This document shows positions 1 to 6,544 of a stretch of 6,634 bases of DNA, one piece after another (position 1 is the first letter of the stretch; each line of letters opens with the position of its first letter). The translations under genes and the position numbers were made by a program. The notes beneath the pieces are model-generated. The model did not search any database. It saw only the letters and a list, made by a program, of their open reading frames with translations, and was not told where the DNA came from. This DNA is from an uncultured Eubacteriales bacterium (GTDB lineage Bacteria; Bacillota; Clostridia; Peptostreptococcales; Anaerovoracaceae), in NCBI GenBank assembly GCA_902803725.1, contig CADCRD010000039.1, forward strand, positions 1-6,634. Reading direction: 5' to 3'.

Positions 1-288
1 AAAGATATGGAAGCAGCTCTTCATGAATCGATGGAGATGATCGTAGATGCTGTTAAAAATACTGTTGAAAAGGCTCCGCCGGAAATAGCTGCAGATATTG
101 CCGAAAAAGGCATGATGCTCACAGGCGGCGGCGGTATGATAGAGAATCTTGATAAGCTGATTTCCATGAAAACAGGGATGCAGGTCGCTGTAGCCAGCCA
201 GCCGTATGAAGCAGTAGCTCTTGGTACGGGAAAGAGCCTTGACGATATTGAAAAGCTCATGGTTTATGCCAGCGATAAAAAGAGATAG
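1..288 (+). CDS. mreB: MreB, actin-like rod-shape protein (C-terminal part only)
   Basis: This is the last 95 codons of an open frame that enters from the left edge, so the true start lies outside the window. MreB is an ATP-binding actin homologue that forms short membrane-bound filaments and guides side-wall synthesis. The visible part matches the C-terminal end of the family: a helix with V-KNTVEKAPPEIAADI, then the nucleotide-binding turn LTGGGGMI, then NLDKLIS, and a final ALGTGKSL segment. It reads in frame from base 1 (Lys-Asp-Met) to TAG at 286-288. The ATG at 7 is an internal Met, not a start. The stop codon overlaps the Shine-Dalgarno site of mreC, as expected in a tight operon. A paralogue such as Mbl is possible from this fragment alone, but mreC directly downstream favours MreB. 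Confidence 0.95.
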   Translation, partial: KDMEAALHESMEMIVDAVKNTVEKAPPEIAADIAEKGMMLTGGGGMIENLDKLISMKTGMQVAVASQPYEAVALGTGKSLDDIEKLMVYASDKKR

Positions 289-299
289 GAAAGGCAGAT

Positions 300-1118
300 A
301 TGAACTGGCTGAAAGAACATAGATTATTTTCCGTAATTGCAGGCATAGTACTAGTACTGTGCCTCGTTATTATAGTTTCATTCCTCTCTGCGGGCGGATC
401 TTCATTTATAGGTCGAGGCACTCACAGAATGATCAGTGTTGCAGAAAAACCGCTGTCGTATATAACCAGCGGAGTCAGAAATACAGTTGCAGGTATATTC
501 AGGTATAACTCTGTTAAAGATGAAAACGAAGTTTTAAAAAAGAGGATCGCAGAGCTTGAAGCTGAAAATACCGAGCTTGTTTTAAAGAAGTCAGAACTGT
601 CGCAGCTGAGAAATCTTTCAGGCGCATTTGATTCTGAGGCATACAAAAGGAATAAAGATCTTGTTGCCGCAAATATAATTGAACTGGATTATTCAAATCC
701 TTATATTGTTTTTTCCGTCGATGCGGGGACTGATAAAGGCGTGAAAAAGAATTCTGTAGTCGTAAACGGTAATGGACTGGTTGGAAAAGTGATAGAAGCG
801 GGAAACGGATATGCAAAGGTTGTTTCCATTCTTTCAGATAATAACAATGTCAGCTTCCGTGTACTGAAAAGACAGAAAGTGAGCGGAGTTCTCAGCGCCA
901 ATAAAAATGGTGAACTGGAAGGCTATGTGCTGAAGAACAAATACAGGATCGTAAAGGGCGATACCCTTATAACTTCAGGAATCGGGATCTATCCCAAAGG
1001 AATTAAGATCGGCAAGGTTAAGAGCGTCGATTATGACGATGACAGACAGCTTAAAGTAGTTAAAGTAAAACCGGCTGTCGATTTTGAAACAATGGAGAAA
1101 GTGGCAATATTTAAATGA
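300..1118 (+). CDS. mreC: MreC, elongasome scaffold protein
   Basis: MreC is a bitopic membrane protein that links cytoplasmic MreB to the periplasmic-side synthases and is known to switch PBP2 towards its active state. The 272-residue product has a short cytoplasmic N-terminus, one membrane segment at about residues 11-31, and a coiled coil at about 72-105 (heptad-like ENEVLKKRIAELEAEN). A two-part beta-rich domain follows from about 122 to the end, including the family pattern N-I-I-x-x-D-Y-S-N-P-Y and a late SGIGIYPKGIKIGKV strand pair. Length is normal for the family. The start at 300 is supported by AGGAAAGG at 287-294, which overlaps the mreB stop. Its TGA overlaps the mreD ATG, so translational coupling is likely. 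No internal promoter is evident; expression should come from upstream of mreB. Confidence 0.97.
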   Translation: MNWLKEHRLFSVIAGIVLVLCLVIIVSFLSAGGSSFIGRGTHRMISVAEKPLSYITSGVRNTVAGIFRYNSVKDENEVLKKRIAELEAENTELVLKKSELSQLRNLSGAFDSEAYKRNKDLVAANIIELDYSNPYIVFSVDAGTDKGVKKNSVVVNGNGLVGKVIEAGNGYAKVVSILSDNNNVSFRVLKRQKVSGVLSANKNGELEGYVLKNKYRIVKGDTLITSGIGIYPKGIKIGKVKSVDYDDDRQLKVVKVKPAVDFETMEKVAIFK

Positions 1119-1615
1119 GTTTTAAAAAAGTGCTGTTCATTTTCATAGTGGCATTTTTGTGCCAGCTTTCACTGGTGAACATTTTTGCTGTAAAAAACAC
1201 AGGACCAAACCTGATTCTGTGTGTTATGATCATGATCACATTTCTGTACGAGGACGGATTCAGAAGCATACCGTTTGCCATCTTCTTCGGACTCCTGCTG
1301 GATATATGTGCAGGATTATACGTCGGAGTTACTCCTCTGCTGATGCTGGGAGCCGGGATATTTACTGAAGTGGCAAGAATATGGCTGAATACCGAAAAAA
1401 TATATACACTGCTGACAACGGTACTGATAATTACCATAATGTATCATGTGCTGTATTTTGTGGCAATGAAAATTCTCGGAAATCCGGCAGGGGCTGTTTT
1501 TGCCCTGAAGGGACTGCCGTTATTTGTGATCTATAACTGTGCTGTATGTGCGATCATGTTTGTAATGATGCACAAAAAAGCGGAAAAGTACCATAATGAC
1601 AGGTATAGTATATGA
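1115..1615 (+). CDS. mreD: MreD, elongasome membrane protein
   Basis: MreD is a small polytopic membrane protein of the Rod complex that works with MreC; its biochemical role is poorly defined. The product has 166 residues, typical for the family, with about five to six hydrophobic segments (roughly 5-25, 31-46, 52-75, 78-90, 97-118 and 133-152). The PNL motif at the start of helix two and the segment FGLLLDICAGLYVG (about 58-71) are the recognisable family pattern. The start codon sits in an ATGA overlap with the mreC stop. The nearest GGAG (1094-1097) is too far for good independent initiation, so translation probably depends on ribosomes finishing mreC. The gene ends in a second ATGA overlap with the PBP2 gene. 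The basic C-terminal tail is consistent with a cytoplasmic end. Confidence 0.95.
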   Translation: MSFKKVLFIFIVAFLCQLSLVNIFAVKNTGPNLILCVMIMITFLYEDGFRSIPFAIFFGLLLDICAGLYVGVTPLLMLGAGIFTEVARIWLNTEKIYTLLTTVLIITIMYHVLYFVAMKILGNPAGAVFALKGLPLFVIYNCAVCAIMFVMMHKKAEKYHNDRYSI

Positions 1616-4422
1616 TTGATGTAAAGAGAGAATTCAGAAAGAGATTCAGAACCAGACATGCTCAGATACTGGGTGTGTTATTCGTACTTATGATAATACT
1701 CGTCATACGTCTTTTTGTTGTTACTGTAATTCAGCACAAGACGTGGAGCGATGCTGCAACGAGTATATCTACCAAGAGTATTTATACCACCGCACCCAGA
1801 GGAGAGATCTTCGACAGAAACGGGAAGCTGCTTGCCGGTAACAGACAGAGCTTTTCCATAAGACTGTCTTCAAATGGTCAGACGCATGAACAGCTCAACG
1901 ACACCATTATTTCACTTAATAAAATAATGACAAAAAACGGTGATAAATTTGTTGATAATTTTCCGATCAAGATAAAAAACGGCAAGTTTTATTATACTTA
2001 TGACCGCAGCATCAAAAGGTGGCTGAAAAAGAAAGGACTGGCAACTGATCTTACAGCCGAAGAAGCTTTTAATGCCATGCGCAACAAACTGGGGATCGAT
2101 GCCTCGCTGAACAGATTTGACGCACAGGCAGAGATGCAGAATACATATAATCAGTATCCGCCTATTTCAGTGGACACAATGAAGTATACTGCGCAGAAGG
2201 AAAAAGAGGAATTCCTTCAGATATACTTCGGAAATGATGAATCAGTTCTTGAAAAGTCTCCGAAAGAAGTTTTCGGGCTGATCAGAAAGGCTAAAGAGAT
2301 CCCCGGCAGTATGAGTGATGTTCAGGCACGCAATATCATGAAGGCAAGATATGAGATCGATTCTCTGGGGTACAGCAAATATCTGCCTGCAACTGTTGCC
2401 AAGAATGTATCGAACAAAACAGTAATGCTGATCGAAGAAGACAGTAATCTTCTCAAAGGTGTAGAGGTCGTATCAGATACTACCAGATATTATCCGAACA
2501 AAAATACAGCCTCTCATATACTCGGATATATGGGCAAAATCACCGATGAAGAAAAAGAAAAATATTCTCAGAAAGGGTATGAGACAAGTGCTCTTGTAGG
2601 CAAGGATGGTATTGAAGGAAAGTTCGAGACCGTGCTTGCAGGAAAGAACGGCGAAAAAGTGGTTCAGGTAAACAATCAGGGACAGACCTCAAAGGTGCTC
2701 AGCGAGACTTCGTCTGAAAAAGGCAAGGATATGTATCTGACAATAGATCTGGAACTGCAGAAAGCCGCTGAAAACGGTCTTGAAAAAACTATAAATGCCA
2801 TGAGGTACGGAGGTGGTTTCAATTCTGAATATGGCGGCTACACATCAGCTTATCAGATGGCACCCAAGGCCAAATCAGGTGCTGTCGCAGCGATCGAGGT
2901 CGGTACAGGTGATGTGCTGGCAATGGCAAGTTATCCGGATTTTGATCCAAATATTTTTTCAAAGGGTATAAGCGATAAGAACTGGGAAAAACTTCAGAGT
3001 CAGAACCCCAGAGATTCACTGTCCCCGGCACCACTTTACAATCTTGCCACAATGGCGACGGTGCAGCCGGGTTCCACATTCAAACCGGTGACTGCTATGA
3101 CTGGTCTGGAATGCGGACTTAATCCATATGAATATCATACAGACGGTGGTTATATCAAGCTGGGTGGAACGACATTTGCCTGCGTTGTCTGGAACAAGAG
3201 CAGGAAGAATCATGGCCCGATCAATATGTTCAGAGCTTTGGGCGTATCGTGCAACTATTATTTTTATGATGTTGCAACAGGCAAGGACTGGTACACAGGC
3301 AGCTCCATGAACTTCAAAAAGAAAATCAGTATCGAGAAGATCACAAATTATGCGCAGCAATTCGGCCTTGGCAGGAGTACTGGTATTGAACTTGATGAGG
3401 CTGTAGTGCCTGTTCCTACTAAAAAGCGCAAAATTGATGCTTTGAAGGCGAATCTCAGAAATGAACTATATGCAGGTTCGGAGGAATTCTTTAAGGCAAG
3501 TGTCGTAAAAAATCAGGAAGAACTTGATAATAGCATTGAAACGATAGTAGGCTGGATGGATTCAAAGAAAAAAATCAAATGGGATGATTTGTACGAAAAC
3601 ATGCTTCCGAAGGCCGGTGTCAAAAAGAGCAAAAGAAGAAAAGTGGGCGAAAAATTCCTGTTTGACTATTATCCACAGGCTAACTGGACGACAGGTGATG
3701 CTTTCAATATATGCATCGGACAGGGTGAAAATGCTTACACTCCTCTTCAGATGGCAAACTACATTGCAACACTTGGCAGCAAGGGCAAACATTATGATGT
3801 AAGTGTTGTGAAGGCAGTGCAGAATGAAGGAAACACAACAAAGAAAAAACCCGAACATGTGAATATCAAAAACAAAAAGAATTACGATTATGTGATACAG
3901 GGAATGAGGCAGGTAGCAGAGATCAAGGAAAGTACGGTTTCAAGATACTTTAAGAACTTTAAAGTAAACAATAAAAAGATCAATATTGCCGCAAAAACAG
4001 GTACTGCTGAAAAGGCGGGAAAAATAAATCCGAAATCTGAGGTCAGCTACATAAAGAAGCATTTGAACCAGCTGGCTCCGAATCTTACCTGGAAGCAGGT
4101 CAAAAAAGAGATGAACAGGCTGATGGATCAGTATCCTGATTTATATACGACAAAAGATACTGCAGTAAGAAGAGCAGTAATCAATCTGACCAATGGGAAG
4201 GTAACAACAAAACAGCTGGATCAATATAAATCAGATTATGATGAATTTGCCTGGGTTGTGGCCATGGCACCGGCAGAAAAACCGGAAATCGCTGTTTGTG
4301 CTATGGTTCCGCAGGGGGTCACAGCTGCAAATGCAGCTCCTATAGTCAGGGAAGTCCTGGGAAAATATTTTGACACAAAGAACAAAACAAAGTCATTCAG
4401 TATGGAAACGGATGTAAAGTAA
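1612..4422 (+). CDS. mrdA: PBP2, class B penicillin-binding transpeptidase of the elongasome (long form)
   Basis: PBP2 cross-links new peptidoglycan made by RodA during side-wall growth and is a beta-lactam target. The 936-residue product has a basic cytoplasmic tip, one membrane anchor at about 19-40, the class B signature PRGEIFDRNG (62-71), a long pedestal/dimerisation region to about 400, and a C-terminal transpeptidase domain. All three catalytic motifs are present in order: S488-T-F-K491 with the acylated serine, S546-C-N548, and K795-T-G797. It is much longer than the common 600-700 residues. Extra lysine-rich segments lie at about 600-687 (between GIELDEA and WTTGDAFNICIGQG) and about 800-877 (between KTGTAEKAG and FAWVVAMAP). 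The frame is unbroken, so these are genuine insertions. H509/D511, C524, H534 and C547 resemble the zinc site described in C. difficile PBP2 and SpoVD; that match is inference. The start at 1612 has AGG at 1601-1603 and an ATGA overlap with mreD. The mre context and a RodA gene nearby favour PBP2 over FtsI or SpoVD. Confidence 0.94.
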   Translation: MIDVKREFRKRFRTRHAQILGVLFVLMIILVIRLFVVTVIQHKTWSDAATSISTKSIYTTAPRGEIFDRNGKLLAGNRQSFSIRLSSNGQTHEQLNDTIISLNKIMTKNGDKFVDNFPIKIKNGKFYYTYDRSIKRWLKKKGLATDLTAEEAFNAMRNKLGIDASLNRFDAQAEMQNTYNQYPPISVDTMKYTAQKEKEEFLQIYFGNDESVLEKSPKEVFGLIRKAKEIPGSMSDVQARNIMKARYEIDSLGYSKYLPATVAKNVSNKTVMLIEEDSNLLKGVEVVSDTTRYYPNKNTASHILGYMGKITDEEKEKYSQKGYETSALVGKDGIEGKFETVLAGKNGEKVVQVNNQGQTSKVLSETSSEKGKDMYLTIDLELQKAAENGLEKTINAMRYGGGFNSEYGGYTSAYQMAPKAKSGAVAAIEVGTGDVLAMASYPDFDPNIFSKGISDKNWEKLQSQNPRDSLSPAPLYNLATMATVQPGSTFKPVTAMTGLECGLNPYEYHTDGGYIKLGGTTFACVVWNKSRKNHGPINMFRALGVSCNYYFYDVATGKDWYTGSSMNFKKKISIEKITNYAQQFGLGRSTGIELDEAVVPVPTKKRKIDALKANLRNELYAGSEEFFKASVVKNQEELDNSIETIVGWMDSKKKIKWDDLYENMLPKAGVKKSKRRKVGEKFLFDYYPQANWTTGDAFNICIGQGENAYTPLQMANYIATLGSKGKHYDVSVVKAVQNEGNTTKKKPEHVNIKNKKNYDYVIQGMRQVAEIKESTVSRYFKNFKVNNKKINIAAKTGTAEKAGKINPKSEVSYIKKHLNQLAPNLTWKQVKKEMNRLMDQYPDLYTTKDTAVRRAVINLTNGKVTTKQLDQYKSDYDEFAWVVAMAPAEKPEIAVCAMVPQGVTAANAAPIVREVLGKYFDTKNKTKSFSMETDVK

Positions 4423-4440
4423 CGGAATGTTCATCAATAC

Positions 4441-4462
4441 GGAAAAGAATGAGTAAAGTATG
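4441..4462 (+). promoter_or_regulatory. Ribosome-binding region of minD with displaced Shine-Dalgarno
   Basis: GGAAAAG at 4441-4447 is the only purine-rich Shine-Dalgarno-like stretch before minD. Its GGA lies 5 nt before the first ATG (4449) but 16 nt before the real minD ATG (4460). The spacing therefore suits the five-codon mini-frame better than minD. A ribosome that ends at 4463 could restart on the overlapping ATG. The sequence is seen directly; reinitiation is inference. Confidence 0.5.
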
Positions 4463-4472
4463 AGTAAAGTAA
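4449..4472 (+). repeat. 11-bp perfect tandem duplication at the minD start
   Basis: The sequence ATGAGTAAAGT occurs twice head to tail (4449-4459 and 4460-4470). The second copy holds the minD start; the first opens a mini-frame ATG AGT AAA GTA TGA encoding Met-Ser-Lys-Val. Its stop TGA (4461-4463) overlaps the minD ATG (4460-4462). Because 11 is not a multiple of three, the first ATG cannot encode an N-terminal extension of MinD. A related 9-mer GTAAAGTAA also ends the PBP2 gene (4414-4422), which may reflect slippage between repeats. Confidence 0.9.
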
Positions 4473-5185
4473 TTTCGATCGTATCGGGAAAAGGCGGCAC
4501 CGGTAAATCTCTTTTTGCCGCCAATATGGGCGCGCTTCTGGCAATGGGCGGCAGTAGTGTTGTTCTGATAGATATGGATATGGGACTGAGAAATCTCGAC
4601 ATCTATCTGGGACTGGAAAACAGAGTAGTTTATAATGTTATGGATGTACTTTCCGGTCTTTGCAGGATCAAGCAGGCGCTGGTCAGAGACAAGAGATTTA
4701 AAGCCCTTTATCTTATGTCCGCAGCACCGCCAAAAGATGAACGCGATATAACACCTCTGCATATGAAGGTGCTTTGCGAGAGACTGAAAGAACAGTTTGA
4801 TTATATTATAATAGACGGCAGTGCCGGTATTGGTGATGGCCTTGATCTTGCTGTTGCTCCTGCTGATACTGTTCTGGTCATTACTGAAGCAGAAGCAGCT
4901 TCGATAAGGGATGCTGATGTTGTTGACCGGGAGCTGACAAAACAGGGCATTGAAAACAAGTTCGCGATCATCAACAAAGTTGATCCTGAACTTATGGCTC
5001 TTGGTGCAGTGCCTACGCTTGCTGATATTTCGAAGGGGCTCAGAATAAAGATCGCCGGAATCATTCAGTATGACAGGAATATCTTTATTGCCACGAATAA
5101 GGGCATGCCGATCGTAATGAAACTTGGAACATATATTGAAAGAAACTTCAGCAAGATCGTAAAACGGATAACCGAAGGTGAATAA
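4460..5185 (+). CDS. minD: MinD-family deviant Walker A ATPase (no MinC or MinE beside it)
   Basis: MinD is a membrane-associated ATPase that, with MinC, restricts FtsZ ring placement. The 241-residue product starts MSKVISIVSG and has the deviant Walker A motif K11-GGTGK16-S17, the A' motif D38-M-D40 followed by the MinD hallmark GLRNLDIYLGLENRVVYNVMDVLSG (about 42-66), and a Walker B strand ending at D119. Later MinD-like parts are SIRDAD (148-153) and GIIQYDRNIFIATNKGMPIV (200-219). It is shorter than typical MinD (about 260-270). The tail at about 225-238 (YIERNFSKIVKRIT) has the hydrophobic-basic spacing of an amphipathic membrane-targeting helix. Differences from most MinD are T14 for valine, S17 for threonine, and DGSAGIG where DxPAGIE is usual. 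The gene follows mrdA by 37 nt and is probably the last gene of the mre operon. FlhG and other ParA-like ATPases are less likely because of the RNLD segment. Without minC or minE nearby, the cellular role is uncertain. Confidence 0.86.
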   Translation: MSKVISIVSGKGGTGKSLFAANMGALLAMGGSSVVLIDMDMGLRNLDIYLGLENRVVYNVMDVLSGLCRIKQALVRDKRFKALYLMSAAPPKDERDITPLHMKVLCERLKEQFDYIIIDGSAGIGDGLDLAVAPADTVLVITEAEAASIRDADVVDRELTKQGIENKFAIINKVDPELMALGAVPTLADISKGLRIKIAGIIQYDRNIFIATNKGMPIVMKLGTYIERNFSKIVKRITEGE

Positions 5186-5210
5186 GCAAAAACAGATCAT
5201 TGATACAGAA

Positions 5211-5240
5211 AATCCTCTCACCGGTTCTGGCGAGAGGATT
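5211..5240. terminator. Bidirectional intrinsic terminator between minD and rodA
   Basis: A perfect 9-bp inverted repeat, AATCCTCTC (5211-5219) and GAGAGGATT (5232-5240), encloses a 12-nt centre that can add two C-G pairs and one G-T pair after an A-C mismatch. On the plus strand it is followed by CTATTTTG; on the minus strand by TTTTCTG. Both strands therefore have a short U-run, though not a strong one. It lies 25 nt after the minD stop and 32 nt after the rodA stop (reading from the other side), exactly where convergent genes need a shared terminator. Confidence 0.85.
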
Positions 5241-5272
5241 CTATTTTGTCTGAATACTATTTTAAATATATT

Positions 5273-6436
5273 TTACTGCTGCATACCTGCATAATCAGCA
5301 TCAGATATTATGCTTTCTTTTGACTTGAGTTGTTCTTTGTCGAACTGCACACCTCTGTTTCTGATGGCAACATTTATGACAAGTCCCATAGCCATCATGT
5401 TTGAAAGAATCGACGATCCGCCATAGCTGAGGAATGGAAGCGTTATCCCTGTTGCCGGCATAACGCTCATCGTCATGCCTATATTTTCGAATATCTGAAA
5501 TACGAACATTCCCAGAACGCCTATAACTATGAGCGAGCCTGTCATATCCTGACATCTTTTGGCAACGTTTGCGATGTTGTACATCAGGACCGAATATATC
5601 GCGATGACTGCAATACCTCCGATAAAACCAAGTTCTTCAACAATGACAGCAAATACAAAGTCTGAATTCTGTACCGGAAGAAAATTCAGATCTTTCTGTG
5701 TTCCGTGAAACAGCCCTTTGCCGAAAAAACCGCCGGAGCCTATAGCTGTCTTTGACTGATATATCTGATAGTTTGCCGCAATAGACAGATTGTCCGGATG
5801 GAGAAAAGCCCTGATTCTGTCCTTTTGATATTCATCCAGAAAATGATATATTATCGGAATGCTGATGCCGACAGCAGCTGCGCATTTTGCAAACAAAGCC
5901 CCGTCGATCCCGGCATAAAAGATCATTATTACCCAGACAATACCGAATACAAGACCTGACCCGAGGTCTTCCTTTGTGACGATCAGAAGGAACGGGAGGC
6001 TGTAAGCGAGAGCCATTGCCACGCCTCTGAATGTACGAAGGTCATTTCTGTGACGGGTCAGATAGTGTGCAAACAGCAGGATGAACGAAAGCTTGACAAG
6101 TTCAGAAGGCTGGAATGTCGTAAAGCCCAGATTGATCCAGGATCTTGCACCATTCAGTTCAACTCCGATGAACGGAAGATATACAGTCAGAAGAAAAACG
6201 ACTGATCCTATATACAATTTTTTCTCAATTCCTTCAACGACGGAATAATCCATATTTGCTATGATCACTACAAAAATACAGCCCAGCACATATGCTGCAC
6301 TTTGAACTACGACGGTACGAAAACCGTTATTGCCGGCTGTACTGACCATCATTGTGATACTGATCACCGCCAGAAGAAGAGGCATGATCAAAAGAGGTTT
6401 GCTTACACCTTTGAAGGTGTTACGAAGGTAATTCAT
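5273..6436 (-). CDS. rodA: RodA, SEDS-family peptidoglycan glycosyltransferase
   Basis: RodA polymerises lipid II into glycan strands in the cytoplasmic membrane and pairs with PBP2 in the elongasome. The 387-residue product has about ten hydrophobic segments. Family landmarks in order are GARSWINLG with QPSELVKL (97-116), TKEDLGSG (154-161, the usual QPDLGT position), GLFHGTQKDLNFLPVQNSDFVFAVIVEELGFIG (241-273), and the C-terminal SEDS signature with P327, TGITLPFLSYGGSS (329-342). D259 is the expected catalytic aspartate in the large extracellular loop. The GTQ-x-x-L-N-F-LP pattern favours RodA over FtsW. Small deviations are NSD where HTD is common, and S324 where the signature has G/T/R. 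The ATG at 6436 is preceded by GAAAGG with a 6-nt gap. It is convergent with the mre operon and has its own candidate promoter at 6480-6508. Confidence 0.95.
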   Translation of the reverse strand: MNYLRNTFKGVSKPLLIMPLLLAVISITMMVSTAGNNGFRTVVVQSAAYVLGCIFVVIIANMDYSVVEGIEKKLYIGSVVFLLTVYLPFIGVELNGARSWINLGFTTFQPSELVKLSFILLFAHYLTRHRNDLRTFRGVAMALAYSLPFLLIVTKEDLGSGLVFGIVWVIMIFYAGIDGALFAKCAAAVGISIPIIYHFLDEYQKDRIRAFLHPDNLSIAANYQIYQSKTAIGSGGFFGKGLFHGTQKDLNFLPVQNSDFVFAVIVEELGFIGGIAVIAIYSVLMYNIANVAKRCQDMTGSLIVIGVLGMFVFQIFENIGMTMSVMPATGITLPFLSYGGSSILSNMMAMGLVINVAIRNRGVQFDKEQLKSKESIISDADYAGMQQ

Positions 6437-6441
6437 ATAGA

Positions 6442-6448
6442 ACCTTTC
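6442..6448 (-). promoter_or_regulatory. Shine-Dalgarno of rodA
   Basis: Read on the minus strand, GAAAGG followed by TTCTAT precedes the rodA ATG. The 6-nt gap and purine run support the start at 6436; no longer in-frame start is needed to reach conserved sequence. Confidence 0.75.
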
Positions 6449-6458
6449 ACGAACTTCC

Positions 6459-6487
6459 TTGACTGTATTTGACTAAAACATTATAAT
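6459..6487 (+). promoter_or_regulatory. Rightward sigma-A-like promoter for the gene at 6603
   Basis: TTGACT (6459-6464) and TATAAT (6482-6487) are separated by exactly 17 nt, a near-consensus vegetative promoter. Transcription would begin near 6494 and leave a 5' leader of about 108 nt before the gene at 6603. A second TTGACT at 6469-6474 lies one helical turn further on but is too close to this -10 to act as its -35. The promoter lies just upstream of rodA, so its -35 overlaps the predicted rodA leader. Confidence 0.75.
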
Positions 6488-6508
6488 AGATGCGTATGAT
6501 TATATCAA
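6480..6508 (-). promoter_or_regulatory. Leftward sigma-A-like promoter for rodA, sharing the -10 with the rightward promoter
   Basis: On the minus strand, TTGATA (plus-strand TATCAA, 6503-6508) and TATAAT (plus-strand ATTATA, 6480-6485) are separated by exactly 17 nt. Transcription would start near 6473, about 37 nt before the rodA ATG. The -10 overlaps the rightward promoter's -10 (6482-6487) over TATA, inside the symmetric octamer ATTATAAT. RNA polymerase cannot occupy both at once. Confidence 0.72.
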
Positions 6509-6544
6509 GTTATAATTGAATGCATGTAATGATTGTTCACTTAT

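Noticed and set aside
3016..3360. Minus-strand and alternative-frame open stretches inside the PBP2 gene
   Set aside because: They overlap conserved catalytic motifs of PBP2 on the other strand or frame and show no protein-family features.
1612..4422. Possible gene fusion or frameshift, suggested by the unusual 936-residue length
   Set aside because: The frame is continuous, all class B PBP motifs occur once and in order, and the extra length sits in loops between motifs, not as an added domain at either end.
1612..4422. SpoVD or FtsI identity for the PBP gene
   Set aside because: No PASTA-like C-terminal domain is seen and the gene overlaps mreD, the typical PBP2 position.
4427..4456. Nine-residue frame ATG-TTC-ATC... 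in the PBP2-minD spacer
   Set aside because: It has no well-placed Shine-Dalgarno site and ends inside the duplicated start; probably chance.
4397..5221. A 274-codon open frame on the minus strand across the whole of minD
   Set aside because: It lies entirely antisense to a gene with intact MinD motifs, has no recognisable domain, has a Cys/His/Ser/Tyr-rich composition typical of shadow frames, and crosses the terminator region. Its length follows from minD codon use.
6510..6516. Second TTATAAT as an additional promoter
   Set aside because: No -35-like hexamer lies 16-18 nt upstream on either strand.
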